Shown piece by piece: positions 35,746 through 49,700 of a stretch of 64,000 bases of DNA; position 1 is the stretch's first letter; every line of letters begins with the position of its first letter. The translations under genes were made by a program, and so were the position numbers. The notes beneath the pieces are model-generated. The model had not been told where the DNA came from, ran no database searches, and saw only the letters and a list, made by a program, of their open reading frames with translations. The DNA lies in the NCBI RefSeq assembly GCF_048771995.1, contig NC_133026.1, forward strand, positions 62,125,001 to 62,189,000, written 5' to 3'. This stretch comes from Taeniopygia guttata. Its lineage: Eukaryota; Chordata; Aves; Passeriformes; Estrildidae.

Positions 35746-38700
35746 TTCCTCATATTCCTGCTCTACAATACTGGAATGGTGCTCTAACCATTGGCCTGTC
35801 AAGTGCAGCTCACTGGCAGCTAGTTTGTGTATTCACTCTGGACTAGAACCATCAGTTTGGTCATGTTTTCATTATTGGGTTCTGGGGGGCTTTTTGGTGC
35901 ACTGAGACACAGTAGTCAATGTAATTCTCCAAGTGTCCTTTTCCTTTCACCTTTCTGATTACACACGGTATTAGCCATCTTTTCTGCCCTCTAAGTAATT
36001 CCAGAACAAAACCTTTACTCTACCTCATTGTATCTTTCTCAGGAAACTTACACAGTTCCTGAAAGTTCCTCCAATTTTTCCTCCATCTTGCACAAAATGC
36101 TTGTAGAGATTTTCCCTTGTAATAAAGCAGCAGGAAACCAACAGACCAAAAATCAAAGCCTGACTTGGCTTTCATTTAGAAACGTCATTATGCTTCTCTC
36201 TTTACCTTCACTAAGCTAGAGCACTATAAACGCCCTTATGATCAGCCTATCTGTTATGACTGTTCACCTCCAGAGGCTTAACAAGTGTGCACCATGGCTG
36301 CCCAACACACCAACAGTGACAGAAACTGAGAGTCACTGATGCAAAGCTCTAGAAGACTTTAGGAAAAAGAAATTTGATGACAGCCCAAAGTCCTACAATG
36401 ACTACAAGCTTTTATCTTCTACTAAATGTTATGTGTTATGTTTAAAGATGATTGCAGCAGATACCTGCATAACTCAAACTACTCTCTTGTTCATTGTTCC
36501 TGCTATCAGGTGTCAGGATACACCACCTTCCTGGAACATCTTTTGAAACCTTAACTTTGGGCTATACTCAGTAGTCTTGTCTAAATAAATAAATTACGCC
36601 TCTCTAGAGGGGATCTTCATAATCTCTTCCCATATCTAGTTATAACTGACAGGTTGAAGGGAAGATATATCGTAGCAGAGGTCTTCCTTTTTGTGACTGC
36701 TATGACTCTGCTCCAGGAATGACTGTGTACCTGCAGGGCCTGGCTAAAGTCCTCCCTGAAATGTGAAGCTGCTGTTCCATAAAGCTGCAACAACATGCGA
36801 CAGACCACAAATATTGATCACCCTCCTTTGAAGGATGGCCAAAAAGCAAAATTGCCAAAAGCATCGTTGACTTCTGAAAATGTGCATTAAAGGCTTATCT
36901 TAGGGTTGCACTCAAATGTTTAAAGCTTTCCCTGCAGGTGGTCAGGCTAATCCTCTCCCAGACTGAACCAGTGCACAATCAGCTCCCAGCTCCCTGGGGT
37001 ACGGCTGGTGCAGTTCCCCAGTAATCCACGGCACAGGCCTGTCCCAGTCATCAGCCCTCTGGGAAGCCAGGGCGTGCCATGTCACAGCACAGAACCAGCT
37101 GGGATGCACAGCTGGCAACACTGTGCAGGTCTCACTCTAGGTGATGGAGACGTGACCCTATTTATTACCATCTCCCAGGAGAACGTGGCCATTTCTCACA
37201 ACTCCATTGTCGAGTATTTCCTTCAGGCATCATCTGTTGAAATGGGGTCGCTAGTGTGTCATTCCAGGCCTTCTCAAAAAAAGTACCCAGCTGCAGCCTA
37301 GCACTGTTTACAGAAAGCTCCTTCTTCCTTTAATTGCAACCTCTTGTTTAAAATATCCACTGCCCATCTGCCCTCCCTCCCCCAACAAGCACACAGGTGG
37401 AAATTCTCTTGCTCAGAGGTTCACAGTACTTCATTAAATATTAAATTAGAATACGGCTGGTTTAAAACAGCTACTAATGCCTTTCTTCTACAGCCCACAA
37501 AGCATTCTTGTAACCAAAGCCACAAAAAAGGAGGTCTTTTTAAATGAGCTGTGCGGATTGATTCACCGATTACTGTTTCTTCCTCCCCTTTATTGTTTCC
37601 CATCAGAGCTGGCAAATCGCTCTCAGAGCACTCACCAAACCACGCTATCCCTACTCTTACCTCTGCTGTTTCCACAGGCTGGTCCTCACATGAGTTATTT
37701 TCAGCTAGGTGAATCATCTATTAGTTTCTAACCACCCTAATATACATGCTTCCAAATAAAAATTGATTAAACTGTTCAGCTTTCTTGAATAAGTGATCAG
37801 CACAGAGTCCAGCAACCATCTCTATTCAGTCTTGAATGAAGGGAGAAAAGCCTGGAGGGACCAATAGGATCCTAATTACCCAGCTTAGTGCTCAAGGCAG
37901 CCCTGGAGAGGACAAGAAGATTTTGGCCATCAGTAGAGAGACAGGGGCTTCTCCAATACACAGTTTGATCTACTCCAGCTGGAAATTTAAGGTTTTCTTT
38001 TTTTATTGAGGTGCCCACAGCAGGCACTGCAAGTTTCCTGCATGAAATTCAATGTGTTTCAAGCCACTGAGGCTCCCTGACCACTCAGTCTGAGTCCCCA
38101 CACACTGACCTTCCCTCAGAAATTACCTGAGAGGTGGCACTGATGGTATTTCACAGAGTGCAATGCATTCAGAGAAAAGCAGCTAAGTCAATGGGGAGTC
38201 CCTTCCTCTGCTGCCTGGAGTTTCCAAGCTGTCTTTGGAAATGAATCAAATTCATGTCTTCCATGAAGCAGTCCAAAAGTAGTAGCAGCAGCTTGGCCAG
38301 GGAGACACTGATTTTGTTCTTCCTCCAGTTCTCATCTGCCAGCACAGTCTTTATTAGATGCATTCACCATATGCACATTCTTTCCAGAACAAGAAAACCA
38401 GGATGCTTTTTTTTTCTATCACCACAGCCATATATCCAAAGTACTGTGGAGAATCCCTTTTTTTTTTTTTTTAGCTTGCAGACATTTTCCTGGAGTAAAT
38501 GGAAGGTATCAGGACATGCCTCAGGAGTCTAACCACGTTACCCTTAGCTATTCCAATGCTTTAATTTTTTGCCATGTGCTATTCCTCCTTTGCCCACCAC
38601 CTGCTGCTCTCCCCATCATTCTTGAAATCACAAGCACATTACATATCCCAACCATTTAATTTTTACCTGCGATTTTATGTCCAACCGATGCACCAGAGGG

Positions 38701-41700
38701 ATTAATTTCACCTAGGACAGTCACAACCAGAATTGCTCTGGGCCTCTTTCTCTTCACCCCGCTTTTTTCTCATATAGAAATTATGACAGATGCGCTTTAT
38801 TGTTTATGCTGAAATACAGCAAATGGTTCCTGAGGGAATAAGATCTTAAATTTTCTCCCATCTACATCCAACCACCATCCTGTGCACCTTCATATGCAGG
38901 TGGGATGAAGGGGTTAACAGCCCCACAGCTCCTTGCCCTGCTTCAGGATCTCTCTGTTACAAACATATTTTAACACCCCTGAGATGGAGGGCAGATACCC
39001 CATTTGACAATACACAACCAACATTGATGCAGTGCTTTTCATCAGAGGCATATCAAAGTTGTACCAGGGAAAGTTGTAGCCGCTTCCCCATTTTGCTGGG
39101 AAAATGAAGCAAACCAGACTGAAACAACTTGCATAATCACACAGCAAATGGTAGGAGATTTAGTAACAGAATCCCAAATGCTGCTCAGTCCAGGATTTTA
39201 TGGATTGGACAAAGGTGACAGACTCAGTATGCCTTCTTGGTAAGTCAAAACCACAAGTCCTTTGTTTTAAAAAGGATTATGAAAACTCATGGTCTCTCTT
39301 ACTGCAACACGGGTGCTCTTGCCACCCTTTCTATGCCATTTATGCAATTTGTGCATTATCAGGGAGGTATAATTCTAAGGGACAGAAGCCCAGCTAGAAA
39401 TATGTGAGATCTCCCAAGGGAAACATTGATGTATGGTGACCAACCCAGGGAAATGAAGGTCAGCTCTAAAAGAAAAGAAAATACTGTAAGGTATCTAAGA
39501 CTTTCAGTGACAGCAGAGTCTAGAGTTATCAATACCAATGAATTATTGTATTACATTCATACCGACTGGTGGTTATCCCTTGTCCCATTCATCCTCTAGA
39601 CTTATTACTGATGGTTGATTTCATACAGCCTTATCCAGCTGATAACAGAGAAGTAACAGAGGTACACTTGCACAGCCTCCAAGAAATACGTGAAAAAAAT
39701 TTTTTTTTCCTCTTTTTTGTTTGTTTTTCTCTTTTCTTTCCTTCTTTTGAGACACTGAGGGATTTCATAAGCTGTTTTGCTGGGAAAGTCACATGTTGCA
39801 GACTTAACTTGTAAAGACTTCCAAAATGCAATCCTTGGAAAAATACAGAATGAGTATGCATATACACAGCTGTAATTCAACATATACTTCCTCTAAACAC
39901 TGGACAGTTTTCCCTACTTAAAAACTTTCAACAAAGTCCCATCTTGCCTGAAAATATAAGGGAGAGGATCAAGTAAAATGTTTGCAATCAGTAGTAGCCT
40001 GCACAGGATGAATATTGCTTTTTAGCATACAAATCAGAAATAAAATATCCCTTTTGCGAGTTTTCAATGACAGGCTCAACACTGTCACAGATCAGAGTTA
40101 CTTATCCAAAGCATCCAGTGCTGTACAAGAGCCAGAAGGCCACAGAAAATGACAACATCCAACAAAAGGCACATCAAGCTTCGGAGAAAACCATCCCAAC
40201 CATAACAGGGAAGATACAGGGACAGCCAAAGTGTACTTGTTAATACAATTAAGTAAATCAGCAACCTTATAACAAGAGTATTTATTAATATAAATACATA
40301 CTCACAGGAAACAAATTGTTTGCAAGCCACACACTGACATTTGCCTGACTCAAGAAGTCTGGGCTAAATACCAGTTATTAAAAAAAACAAAACAAAAAAC
40401 CAAAAAAAACCCCAACAAAAAACCCAAACAAACCCACATACAGAAAACAAAGGCAAAAGGATGAAAGGAGGAGACGAAATGCAATAAATTGCAACAAAAA
40501 TCCCATTCGCTGTATTATCCACTGACAAATTAAATAAAAACTCACTTGCTTCCAGAGAAAGAAGGGAAAAAGGAGAATCAGAACTCAAGCTTTCAAAAGC
40601 TGCATTTGTAAATGTCTCCTCCCAGGTCTAACACTGCATTGCCAATGCCTGTATGAATAATGATCTATCAAGCAAACAACCTAAGAACACTTCACACTTC
40701 AAGTAGCTTCAATATATTGGTTCTGATCTCTCTGTTCATAGTTCGATAAATAATGGAGGATACAAACCTGCACATTCATAATTGTCTCATGTAAAATGGA
40801 AACTGGGCTCAGGTCTGGCTGAAAATCCCACTTTTTGAGGCTGCTTGCAAGAGAGTTTTAGTCCCAGTTCACTGCAGATGTGTTTGGCTCACATGAGCAG
40901 AACCAAGTCTCCCACAACAGCTCAGTCTCAGGACTGAGCTCAATGGCAAAAGGACACCTCTTGCTCACACTTCATTAATGCCCACTCCTAATATTTACAC
41001 TAGAAACTACATGGAAAACTAGAGGAAGTTACCTGTAGTGACTACAAGAAGGGACCTGTAGCTACTTACAAGCTACTCAGTTTTGGCAAACCGCAGTTGG
41101 CATAATTCACTAGAGCTAAGCACACATTCAAATATATAAAGAAGAATTTGTTCCTTGGCTGAGGGCAGAATAATAATATTGGACAGAACAGCTAAATGTA
41201 TCAGTGAAATAGTTAAGCACAGGAGCTGGGCCACATGGAAAACAAGACCCACATTTAAAGCTCTGCTGGGAACAAAGTATGAAACTAGCTGTATCTGTCA
41301 CATGCCTTGTGTCTCCAGGGGTATCTACATAAACACTGCACAGTGCAACATCATCTTCCTCAAGCTAATATTTTCTACAGACCATTATAATTTTCCCTCT
41401 GCCAATACAATCTTCTTGAGGAGGTAGAAGGACTCCCATAATTTGCTGGCAAAGCCAAAACCCCTTTCAGGTTATAAACACATCTAAGGACATGCAGGTT
41501 TGCCCTCTACTTGCCTCAGCCAACTGCATGGTAGGACAGGACTCCAGGAATTAGATCAAAAATGCCACTTTCCAGAACTCACAACAGTTCTATGTAACAC
41601 TCGAGGGAATGAACACAGTCAGGAACAGCAATGCAGCACCACGGTTCCAGCACAATTTTTGCATGTGATTTGGTTAAAAATTACCCTTGAAAAGTACTAA

Positions 41701-44700
41701 GTGGTCAAAAAGAAGATTAAGCAGAAAAGCATTTTTCATTTGGAAACTGCTGTTTTCCTTTAGGCAGAGGAAAAGCTTTTTCTAAAACTTATAAGGTTTC
41801 CCTAGATCAGAAGGGATTATACTTTAAGCATGTTTTCTGTCTCATCGATGTTGTAGCACATATATTTAAGACACTGCTATGGATAACAGATGGGAGAAAG
41901 AAGGTAATCACACTACTAATTCAAGTGTCACATAGCAGGCTGTATTGAATTTAAAATCTCATCACAGAAAGACATGAAGAGGACTGAAACACATATTAAT
42001 AAAATCTGAGCCATCCAATTTACACTGAAGATGAATGATGTATTATGCATTATGAAATGTATTTGAACAAGATGCATCTATCACTTTCAAAGCTATCTAC
42101 AGACACATCTATTTTATTCTAATGGAGTATATTACTGATTAGTTCCATGCCCAAGATTCCTTAGGAATCACCATCCACATATTCCCAATAGTATACAAAA
42201 TAACAAGTTCTGGGAGAGGAAGGAGAGAAAAAAGAGAAGACTCAGAACCCACTGTGCCTGAGCATCTAATTCTGCCTTCATGACAAGGGAGTCCCACCGC
42301 AAAAACAGATCAGCCCTCAGCAATGATTGAAGTGGCCATGAGATCTGGCTATGATCTGACTTTATACTCTCAGGTTGGTGGGTTTTTTGGTTTAGGTTTG
42401 GATTTTTTTTTTCCCAATTGCCCAACAGTCAGAAATACTCTCTTAGCATACGTAGTGTCAAACCAGAAAGTCAGTGAGTTATCTGTGGGAATTTGAACGG
42501 GGCATTTCCTCCCTTACATTAAAAGTTTCTAAATGTTTTCCCCTGAGAATCATCTGCCACTTACATCAGCTTCCTCTGAGAGCCTTGAACACTGCCAGCC
42601 TGAAAACCAGGTAAGTTTTACAGCTGATTAAGCCCTAAATCAGTGTGCTATGGAAAAGAAGGTATTTCAAAATAATAAAAAACATTGGCTTCACCACATA
42701 CCCCATTGCAAAGATGGGCCAGCAACAATCAGTAAGATAGCAACATGCAAGAACCTCTTGGGAGACTATCAAGAGGTGCTTGTGCTGAAGATTCTTGAAC
42801 TCACCTGGAAGTAGTTGGTGAAAAGAGAGATAGTTTCAAGAAGTCTGTGTGTGGGAGAAAATAGTAATCAAAACACCAAAATGAGTTAGCCTTGTACTCT
42901 TACTGTACCTGCAGGGATACAGACAGTGAGTAGAAGCCTTCTGGACACTGTCACTGATTTCAAGAAACACAAAAGCAGATCAGGTGTTAACATTTAATTT
43001 TATTTATAAAAAAATTGTAGAACGTATTAAATACAAACATTTGGAAAAAGTAATCAAGGCTTCACTAAGACGCCCAGGAAGAGGAAGACAGAGAATCAAG
43101 AAGCTTAGCAGATTTAGAATTTTTAAACTAGTGAATAATTGCTATAATTTTTCACTGACATTTTTATAGGTGGTGGCCATTATAGCAACCAAAGTTATTA
43201 TCCCTTTTAAAAAACAGATATGATTTGCCATATCTTCCCATTCAACAACAAAATGTAAGGAAGCAACTTTTTCCAGGTTAAAAAACTGAGTAATAAATAC
43301 TATTAATGCATTTATCCATTACCTACATTCTAAAACACTAGACATTTGCTTATAATCACACATGGATATCAAGTTTAGCCCCCAAAAAATTGATTATACA
43401 TTTGAAATCTGGATATCCAATAAGGTGTTATAAACTTTATACATTTTCCAGTGAACATCAAAATGAGGACAGTGTTTTGAAATACAGAAACAAAATAACT
43501 GAATGCATCATCTACATTACAAAGGCCAACTACTAAGAGGTGAATTGAGTCTAGTCATACTCCAGATAGCTGGAAAGTTCTACAAATTGCCACTGAAAGG
43601 CTGGTTGGAAGACAAATCATGTCACATTCTCAGTCTGAGTTAGCTCCTCTCCCTCTCTAAAAGGCTAAAGGTGAGAACTGTAGCTCTCTCTTCTGCACTT
43701 GTGGTAATTAGGGAATAAACCATCGTTCTGCTCTCTACATGGACAAACCAGATTCAAGTTGTCTTAGACTGCTGTTGCTCTTATACTGCTCTTACCTGCA
43801 GTATGCAGTACACACTGACCACTACAGAAGATGTTGAAGGCAGACACTGCAGAAAATACCCTTTCTGCCTTTCAAAAAGAGAGAAGCACTTCCACTCACT
43901 GACAGTGTGGCATTCCCTCTGTCTTCCCAGCTTACCCTGTATCTGCTTTGGAGCTGCAGCATAACGCACACTGATGTTGGCTATATGGCCCTAAAGCCAA
44001 ACTCAGTTCCAAAAAAAATCCTGTTCAGGGGACTGACTCTTTGGACATAACCAAACAATTTAAAAAAAAGCAATGCAGGTTAATCTTGGACACATGAAAA
44101 TTAACAGATATCTCCTATTCTGCCTTGTATGTGTCAGAACAGTAAAAAAACTGGCAACTTACCAGCACCCACAGCATTACTACTGAAAGGACAGGAGTGT
44201 TATAGGATACACAGTGTTGGCAGCCAGCTACAGGAAGGACTGGCTGGATGCCTGCAAGACCATAGGAAGAATACTTCTGACAAAGCTGCCCTCTGGGGAT
44301 GGGCTGATGCTGCCCTACATATCCTATTATGAGTAGAGAGTTGAACAAACGGACCCACATCCTGAAGGTGTGTCAGACCCTGTTACCGAGGAAAACATTT
44401 TCCAATTATTACATCTATCCTCAGAGCACAGAAGGGACTGCCAGTGTGGACACTGCTGGGCTGGAATTGTTAACCAGACTATTATTTGCAGATCAACATC
44501 TTCAGAAACAGCTAAATACCTTTCTTACCAGGCAATCACAGAGCAACTGCTGGATATACCAAACAGGCAGTGGTTCATTTAACTGCAAGCTTGAAAACAA
44601 GGTCAGTTCCAGCAATTTTCCCAAATCCAGCAACATCCCTTACTGCAACAAAGACATGATTATCCTGCTCTCATCATGCTCAGTACACTTCAAGCACTTA

Positions 44701-46603
44701 GTGCAATGAGAACCCTGATGCAGGCTTGATCTCAGATGAAATGGACAGGTCAGTTCCACCCCATTCCCTTTTTTCCTTTTAGGCAATTATTGATATGCAG
44801 GACCCGTATTTCACAAGCCATAACATATTTTTTTAAGATACTTAACAACAGATATTTAACAGCCAGTTTACTTGGCCCAAAAGCCTTGTTCCCAATCCAA
44901 AGAATACACTGCCACCTGCAAGCAGGAAATCACATGTAGAGGAATCTTGTCAAGGAATGGGAAGCCAGAGTACCAAAGGAATTGAAAGAGACACAATTTG
45001 GATACTACTTAGTATGCTGATGGCTTCTCACTCAGTGCTCAGCTTTTAGCATGATATACACCACACTTGAACAAATGAAGGGTTTGGTTTTAGTTTTCTA
45101 TCTTGGCTGTTTGGGTGGTACTTTTTATTTTCTAGAATCTTCAAGAAAAGTGGGCCTTCCATCCTTCAAGTCAAAGACAAGATATCATGATCTTGACATC
45201 AGGGCCACCCCATATTACACCATTAGAAATCAGTACACTGCCCAGCATCCCCACTGACATGTTTGAAGTGACACTTTTTCAAGCCACTTGAGTCAGGCAA
45301 TGGCTCCATTCCAGAAACACACAACATTACAAGAGCAGAGTACAGCCCCTAGTTTCAGTCTAGTTTAAAACATATTGTACAAATGCATTCCCATAAATCT
45401 GATCACAGCAAAATATATAGTGGTGTTTAAATGGCAGGAAAGTTGAATTCCAACAACTCAACCTTTAAACCAGTGAGAAATATGGGCAATTTTAAAAGAA
45501 AACAATAAACTTCTCATATACAGACATTTTGAAATATATGTGCACACGCACTCTCGCACACACACGCACCCACTTACTTCACTCAGTGTTTAGATTAAGA
45601 TTACACAAGGCAATTTTCAAGGTTGCATTTACAACCACTATGACAAGAACAGCATTTTTGAGGTAGCTGAAGTCAAAGAGCAAACCACAGCACAAGCAAA
45701 GAAACAGGTGCTCGCACTCACACCGAGCCCACTCTTTGGAGACGCGTTATGGTGTGCGCAGGGGCGTGTGCTGAAGAGGCACGTGTTCCGTGGGGAATGG
45801 AGTTCAGTGGCTCTGGAGTCATGATCAACTATGTTCCAGAAAAGCTTATGTTGGGAGACCAGATGCAAAGTCAAGGGACCATGGCTTAAATCACTGCACA
45901 TCAGCTGAGCTGTGGTAACAGCCTGGGCACTCTTGGTCTGTGGCAGCTCTGCCGACAGCTCAGTCTCACAGGCACTGAAGCAAAGACAGCTGTGGCGGTT
46001 GAAGGTGTTATTACTCAGAGCTGTCTGTCCCACTTCTCTCCTAGATGCCACTGCTGGGGAAAGGTACTTGGGCCCCGTCTCACCTGCTCCAGCTTTCAGC
46101 CTGCACTCCAGCTCATGCCCACCTCCACGCTATTACCTGCCAATGGACTGTGAACAGGAGCAGCAGAGACACAGACTTGAGTTCCCTTCTTCAGGTGCAG
46201 TTAACACCTTTGCCACACTACGAGTGCAGAGATGCCAAACTGCCACAGCTTGAATCACCAGACTTCATCTCTCCAAGCCCTTTGCTAGCCTACAACAAGA
46301 GGAGTTGAGCTAACCTCACAGCAAATGCCAGGCAATGTGGGCAGAAGGGGACATAGCTGTGGCTGGCAAACTGCCTCAGCCACAGTAACTGGATCCTGTC
46401 CCTGGGCATAAACAGCTTGATCCTGCCCGAATTACCAACTTGTGTGAAACACACTCATACACACACACACATAATGTCATCAAGAAGCTTTCTATAAATC
46501 AACAGTTTGCATGGTTCACTGCTGAAAATCTTGAAGATGGGATGAAAAACATGGCAAGATGTTTTGCAAAAGTAGAAAGAAAAAAAAAATCGACCTCTTG
46601 CAA
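35746..46603. other. Intergenic, probably including the DUSP22 3' UTR
   Basis: No independent gene is recognised. The part nearest 46603 must hold the DUSP22 3' UTR. The first minus-strand AATAAA I find downstream is at 45124-45129, which would give about 1.5 kb of UTR, but the true end is uncertain. An A/C-rich low-complexity tract is at 40379-40436. The rest shows only chance frames. Confidence 0.45.
40379..40436. repeat. A-rich low-complexity tract
   Basis: A runs broken by C, with CAAAA and CCAAAA units. Confidence 0.85.
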
Positions 46604-46789
46604 CTAGGTCTCTGTTGTGTAGTTGCTGTATGAGAGTGATGGCACAGATGAGAAGTTGTTATTCCACTGCCTTCCTCCAGTAGTCTGATGCAACTCTGCC
46701 TGCTCTTTGTATTTGCTCAGAAGATTTTTGGCTTCCTGCAGATCCTGAGAAGAGTTTTCCCCATATTCTTCTTTCAGCCACTGCCTGAA
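46604..46789 (-). CDS. DUSP22: DUSP22 exon 7 (last coding exon)
   Basis: 62 codons including stop, phase 0. It begins FRQWLKEEYGENSSQDLQEA and ends SYSNYTTET, matching the longer human isoform's tail (YRQWLKEEYGE ... NYTTET). Acceptor TTTCAATTTCTCCAG. The middle of the tail (about residues 175-195) is diverged and Ser/Asn-rich. The alternative shorter human C-terminus was not found. Confidence 0.95.
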   Translation of the reverse strand, partial: FRQWLKEEYGENSSQDLQEAKNLLSKYKEQAELHQTTGGRQWNNNFSSVPSLSYSNYTTET

Positions 46790-49700
46790 CTGGAGAAATT
46801 GAAAAGACATATACAAAATGATTAAACATGAAATGGATGGAGAAGTAATTCTTCTTCCTGTCCTACAGAATTTCAATAACCTTTAGGATCATATACAGTT
46901 TAAAGAAAAGCATTGCAAATATTGCATGTCCTTCAACAGCAGCACAGACTGCACAGCTGAGATTTTAAATCACATATTTGCAATTACTGAGACCCCTTCT
47001 ATCTCCTGAAATGACACATCTGTGGAACAGCTTGGCTGACTGGAGTAATACAGAGTAAGGAACACCTACTGGGAAAGGACATCCTAGACTTAAAATCTCC
47101 CTGTTCTTGCTGTATAAAGACACAATAAGAGGAGTTAGCATAGAAGCCAACATGATCAGCCAACTTGCCCAAGTCACAAAAGGCAGTAAGAAGGCTGAAG
47201 ATCAGAAAGTGAACCACTCTTACAGGTTTTTGATCCTGAGCCCACAAACACCAGTAGTAAAAAATGTGGTGTGGATATCCTAACAGGTGTCTTCTAGGAA
47301 GAAATATTCAATGAGTTTTATAAGCTATAGAATAGGGCGCCATATGTTACTGATATGAATGACTGAATATGGTACATGGTAACATATGTACCAGGCCCAG
47401 CTGATGGTCAGTCCAGCTCTGTACCCTGCTTTGAGAGTAACCAGACATAAATTATGAGGAAAGAATCAGCCAATGGCAGGACAATAATGCTGGAACCTTT
47501 TCCCTGGCCATTTCCTCAGTTTGCAGCAATTTTCAGCTCAGGTGATTTCAGAGGCTGAAGCAGTATCTTTGTGTTTGATAACACAAATTAATTCTTTGTC
47601 ATGAGATCTCATTTTAAACCTGTATTTTTTTACCACAAGATACCTGTATGCCAACAAGCTCCATAAGTGCATATTGTATAAATCCCCAACTCCTTTTCTT
47701 TGATTTGGACCTGCCAACAGATATCTCTTTCTCATAGGAAAGAGTGGAAATTTCACATATTCACTTTTTCTATCCACTCACCTCTGACACTTTGCCTGTT
47801 GGAGAATTTGAGTCCAGCTGAGGACAATTCCAGCTGAGGAACTGTCCAATTCCTGGCAATTTTGTTGAGCTTACCTGCAGAAGCAGCTAGTAAATACAGA
47901 CTCCAACTGTTGTGTCCCAGTGGGGATAATATTAAATTTCCAAACCTTAACCTTCATAGCTTTGTTCTGTTTGGGGCTCATGAAATAGCTTGATCCATAA
48001 AGATAATTTATTAGGATATTGGGAGACAAGACCTCAACATAGATGCTTTCTCCTATTCCTTAAAGAAGTCCTCAGGCAAATCTGAAGCCTCAGGCTACCA
48101 TATGGAAGCTTGCAACAGGTGCAAACTATGTTGTGACCTTAGTGACTAAACCTCATTCTACAAGACCAAGATCTAGAGGACAACATTCCAGAGAGCCCAC
48201 AGGATACCACCACCCTTTAGTGGAGCAGCAAAACACCAAATGCTGCTGAAATCTGAAAAAGTTCACGCCCTTGGCAGATGGCACCATTCCACCAAAATCA
48301 GGTGTGTAAACAGACACCTGCTGAGGATGTGGTTGCTCTTAAGAGACAGTCAGAAACTACAGCCCAGCCAGTGAATACAGGTGGATACTTCTTTTTGCAA
48401 CCTACTGCCTCCCCCTCAGTGAATAAAGACAGAATGCACAGTCCATGGTGGATGAAAAAAGAGAGACGTTACTGTCTTTATCAGGCTATTTGCATACAGC
48501 CTTAATTGTCATTGCTGTTAGACCAAACCAATTAGAGTAGAAATGACTGTAAGGGAGGAAGGAGACAAGTCTGGAAAGTCCCTCTCTGACTTTTGTCTCT
48601 TAAAAATCAGTTATTCTACCATTTACACCAGTTCCAAATGATCCAGGAAACATTCAGTTAAATATTAAAAAAGAACACAAATATTTACAGTTGCTAACTG
48701 CATCATGCAAAACTAATGGTAATTTCTAAACTCTGAGCTTTCTGCAGCAGAATGACAGGGTTGGGATAAAAAAAACAACATCCTTTGTCTCGTGTATTTT
48801 GCTTTCCGACTTTGGTTCGCCTCTGTTGTTGTTATTTTCAATAACCACAATAGGCACAAAAGCCCACACAACAACAACAACAACATGCTGAGCAATGGAA
48901 AATGGAAGGGACAGCCACAGTAGGTTGGTAATGTAAGTGGAAGTCACCAATCACCCAGGGAGCAGGTCTTTTGCGTAGGATGGGGTTTCTTTGGAGTAAG
49001 AAACTAATTTTTGTTTTATGAAACTCCTTTGTCAGTCCAACTCTTTTGTTGATTCTCTCAGTGCTACAAAATCTTCAAAAGCTAATAAGAAAAAAAAGGG
49101 TCAGATCTGAGGCTGCCCTAAACATCAATAAGCATATTAACTCTCAGCCATAGAAGGTGGGAGGACTTGGGTTATGGACAAACTATAATGAGGACTTAGT
49201 TTAACTCTTGGACATGAAAGATTCGTGCTGATGATTTCTTTCCTGCTTACTAGTCCAAATGAATGTGCTGGGGGGAAACCCACTACTTTTATGCAACTGG
49301 TAGTTATAGGTTGGCCTTTTACCTGTGTTCTGAGAATGCACCTTTTACCTTTTACCCCCCCTAAAGATGTTAATCTTGAACTGTGTTTTAGCTCACATGA
49401 AGCAACCACTAGATTGATAGCACAGCTAGGCAGGAGGTGTTTAGATGCTGTCCTTCATCCCTTCTCCCACCCAGCATTCCCCAACACCTCCAGATCTATC
49501 TGTACCTCCTTCATGGAACTGGCTGGGCTAAAGCCATTCCCTCAAACGGGAATTCCCTCAAAGCAAAAACAGGGAGTCAGATAAACCACACAGACCACAA
49601 AATAATGAGAAGTAGCCCATGATCTGACTTGGAGTTGTGTTTCACAGCTCTTTTTTGTAGTTCATTTACCTGATCAACATCATGTTTTTCGAACTCCTGC

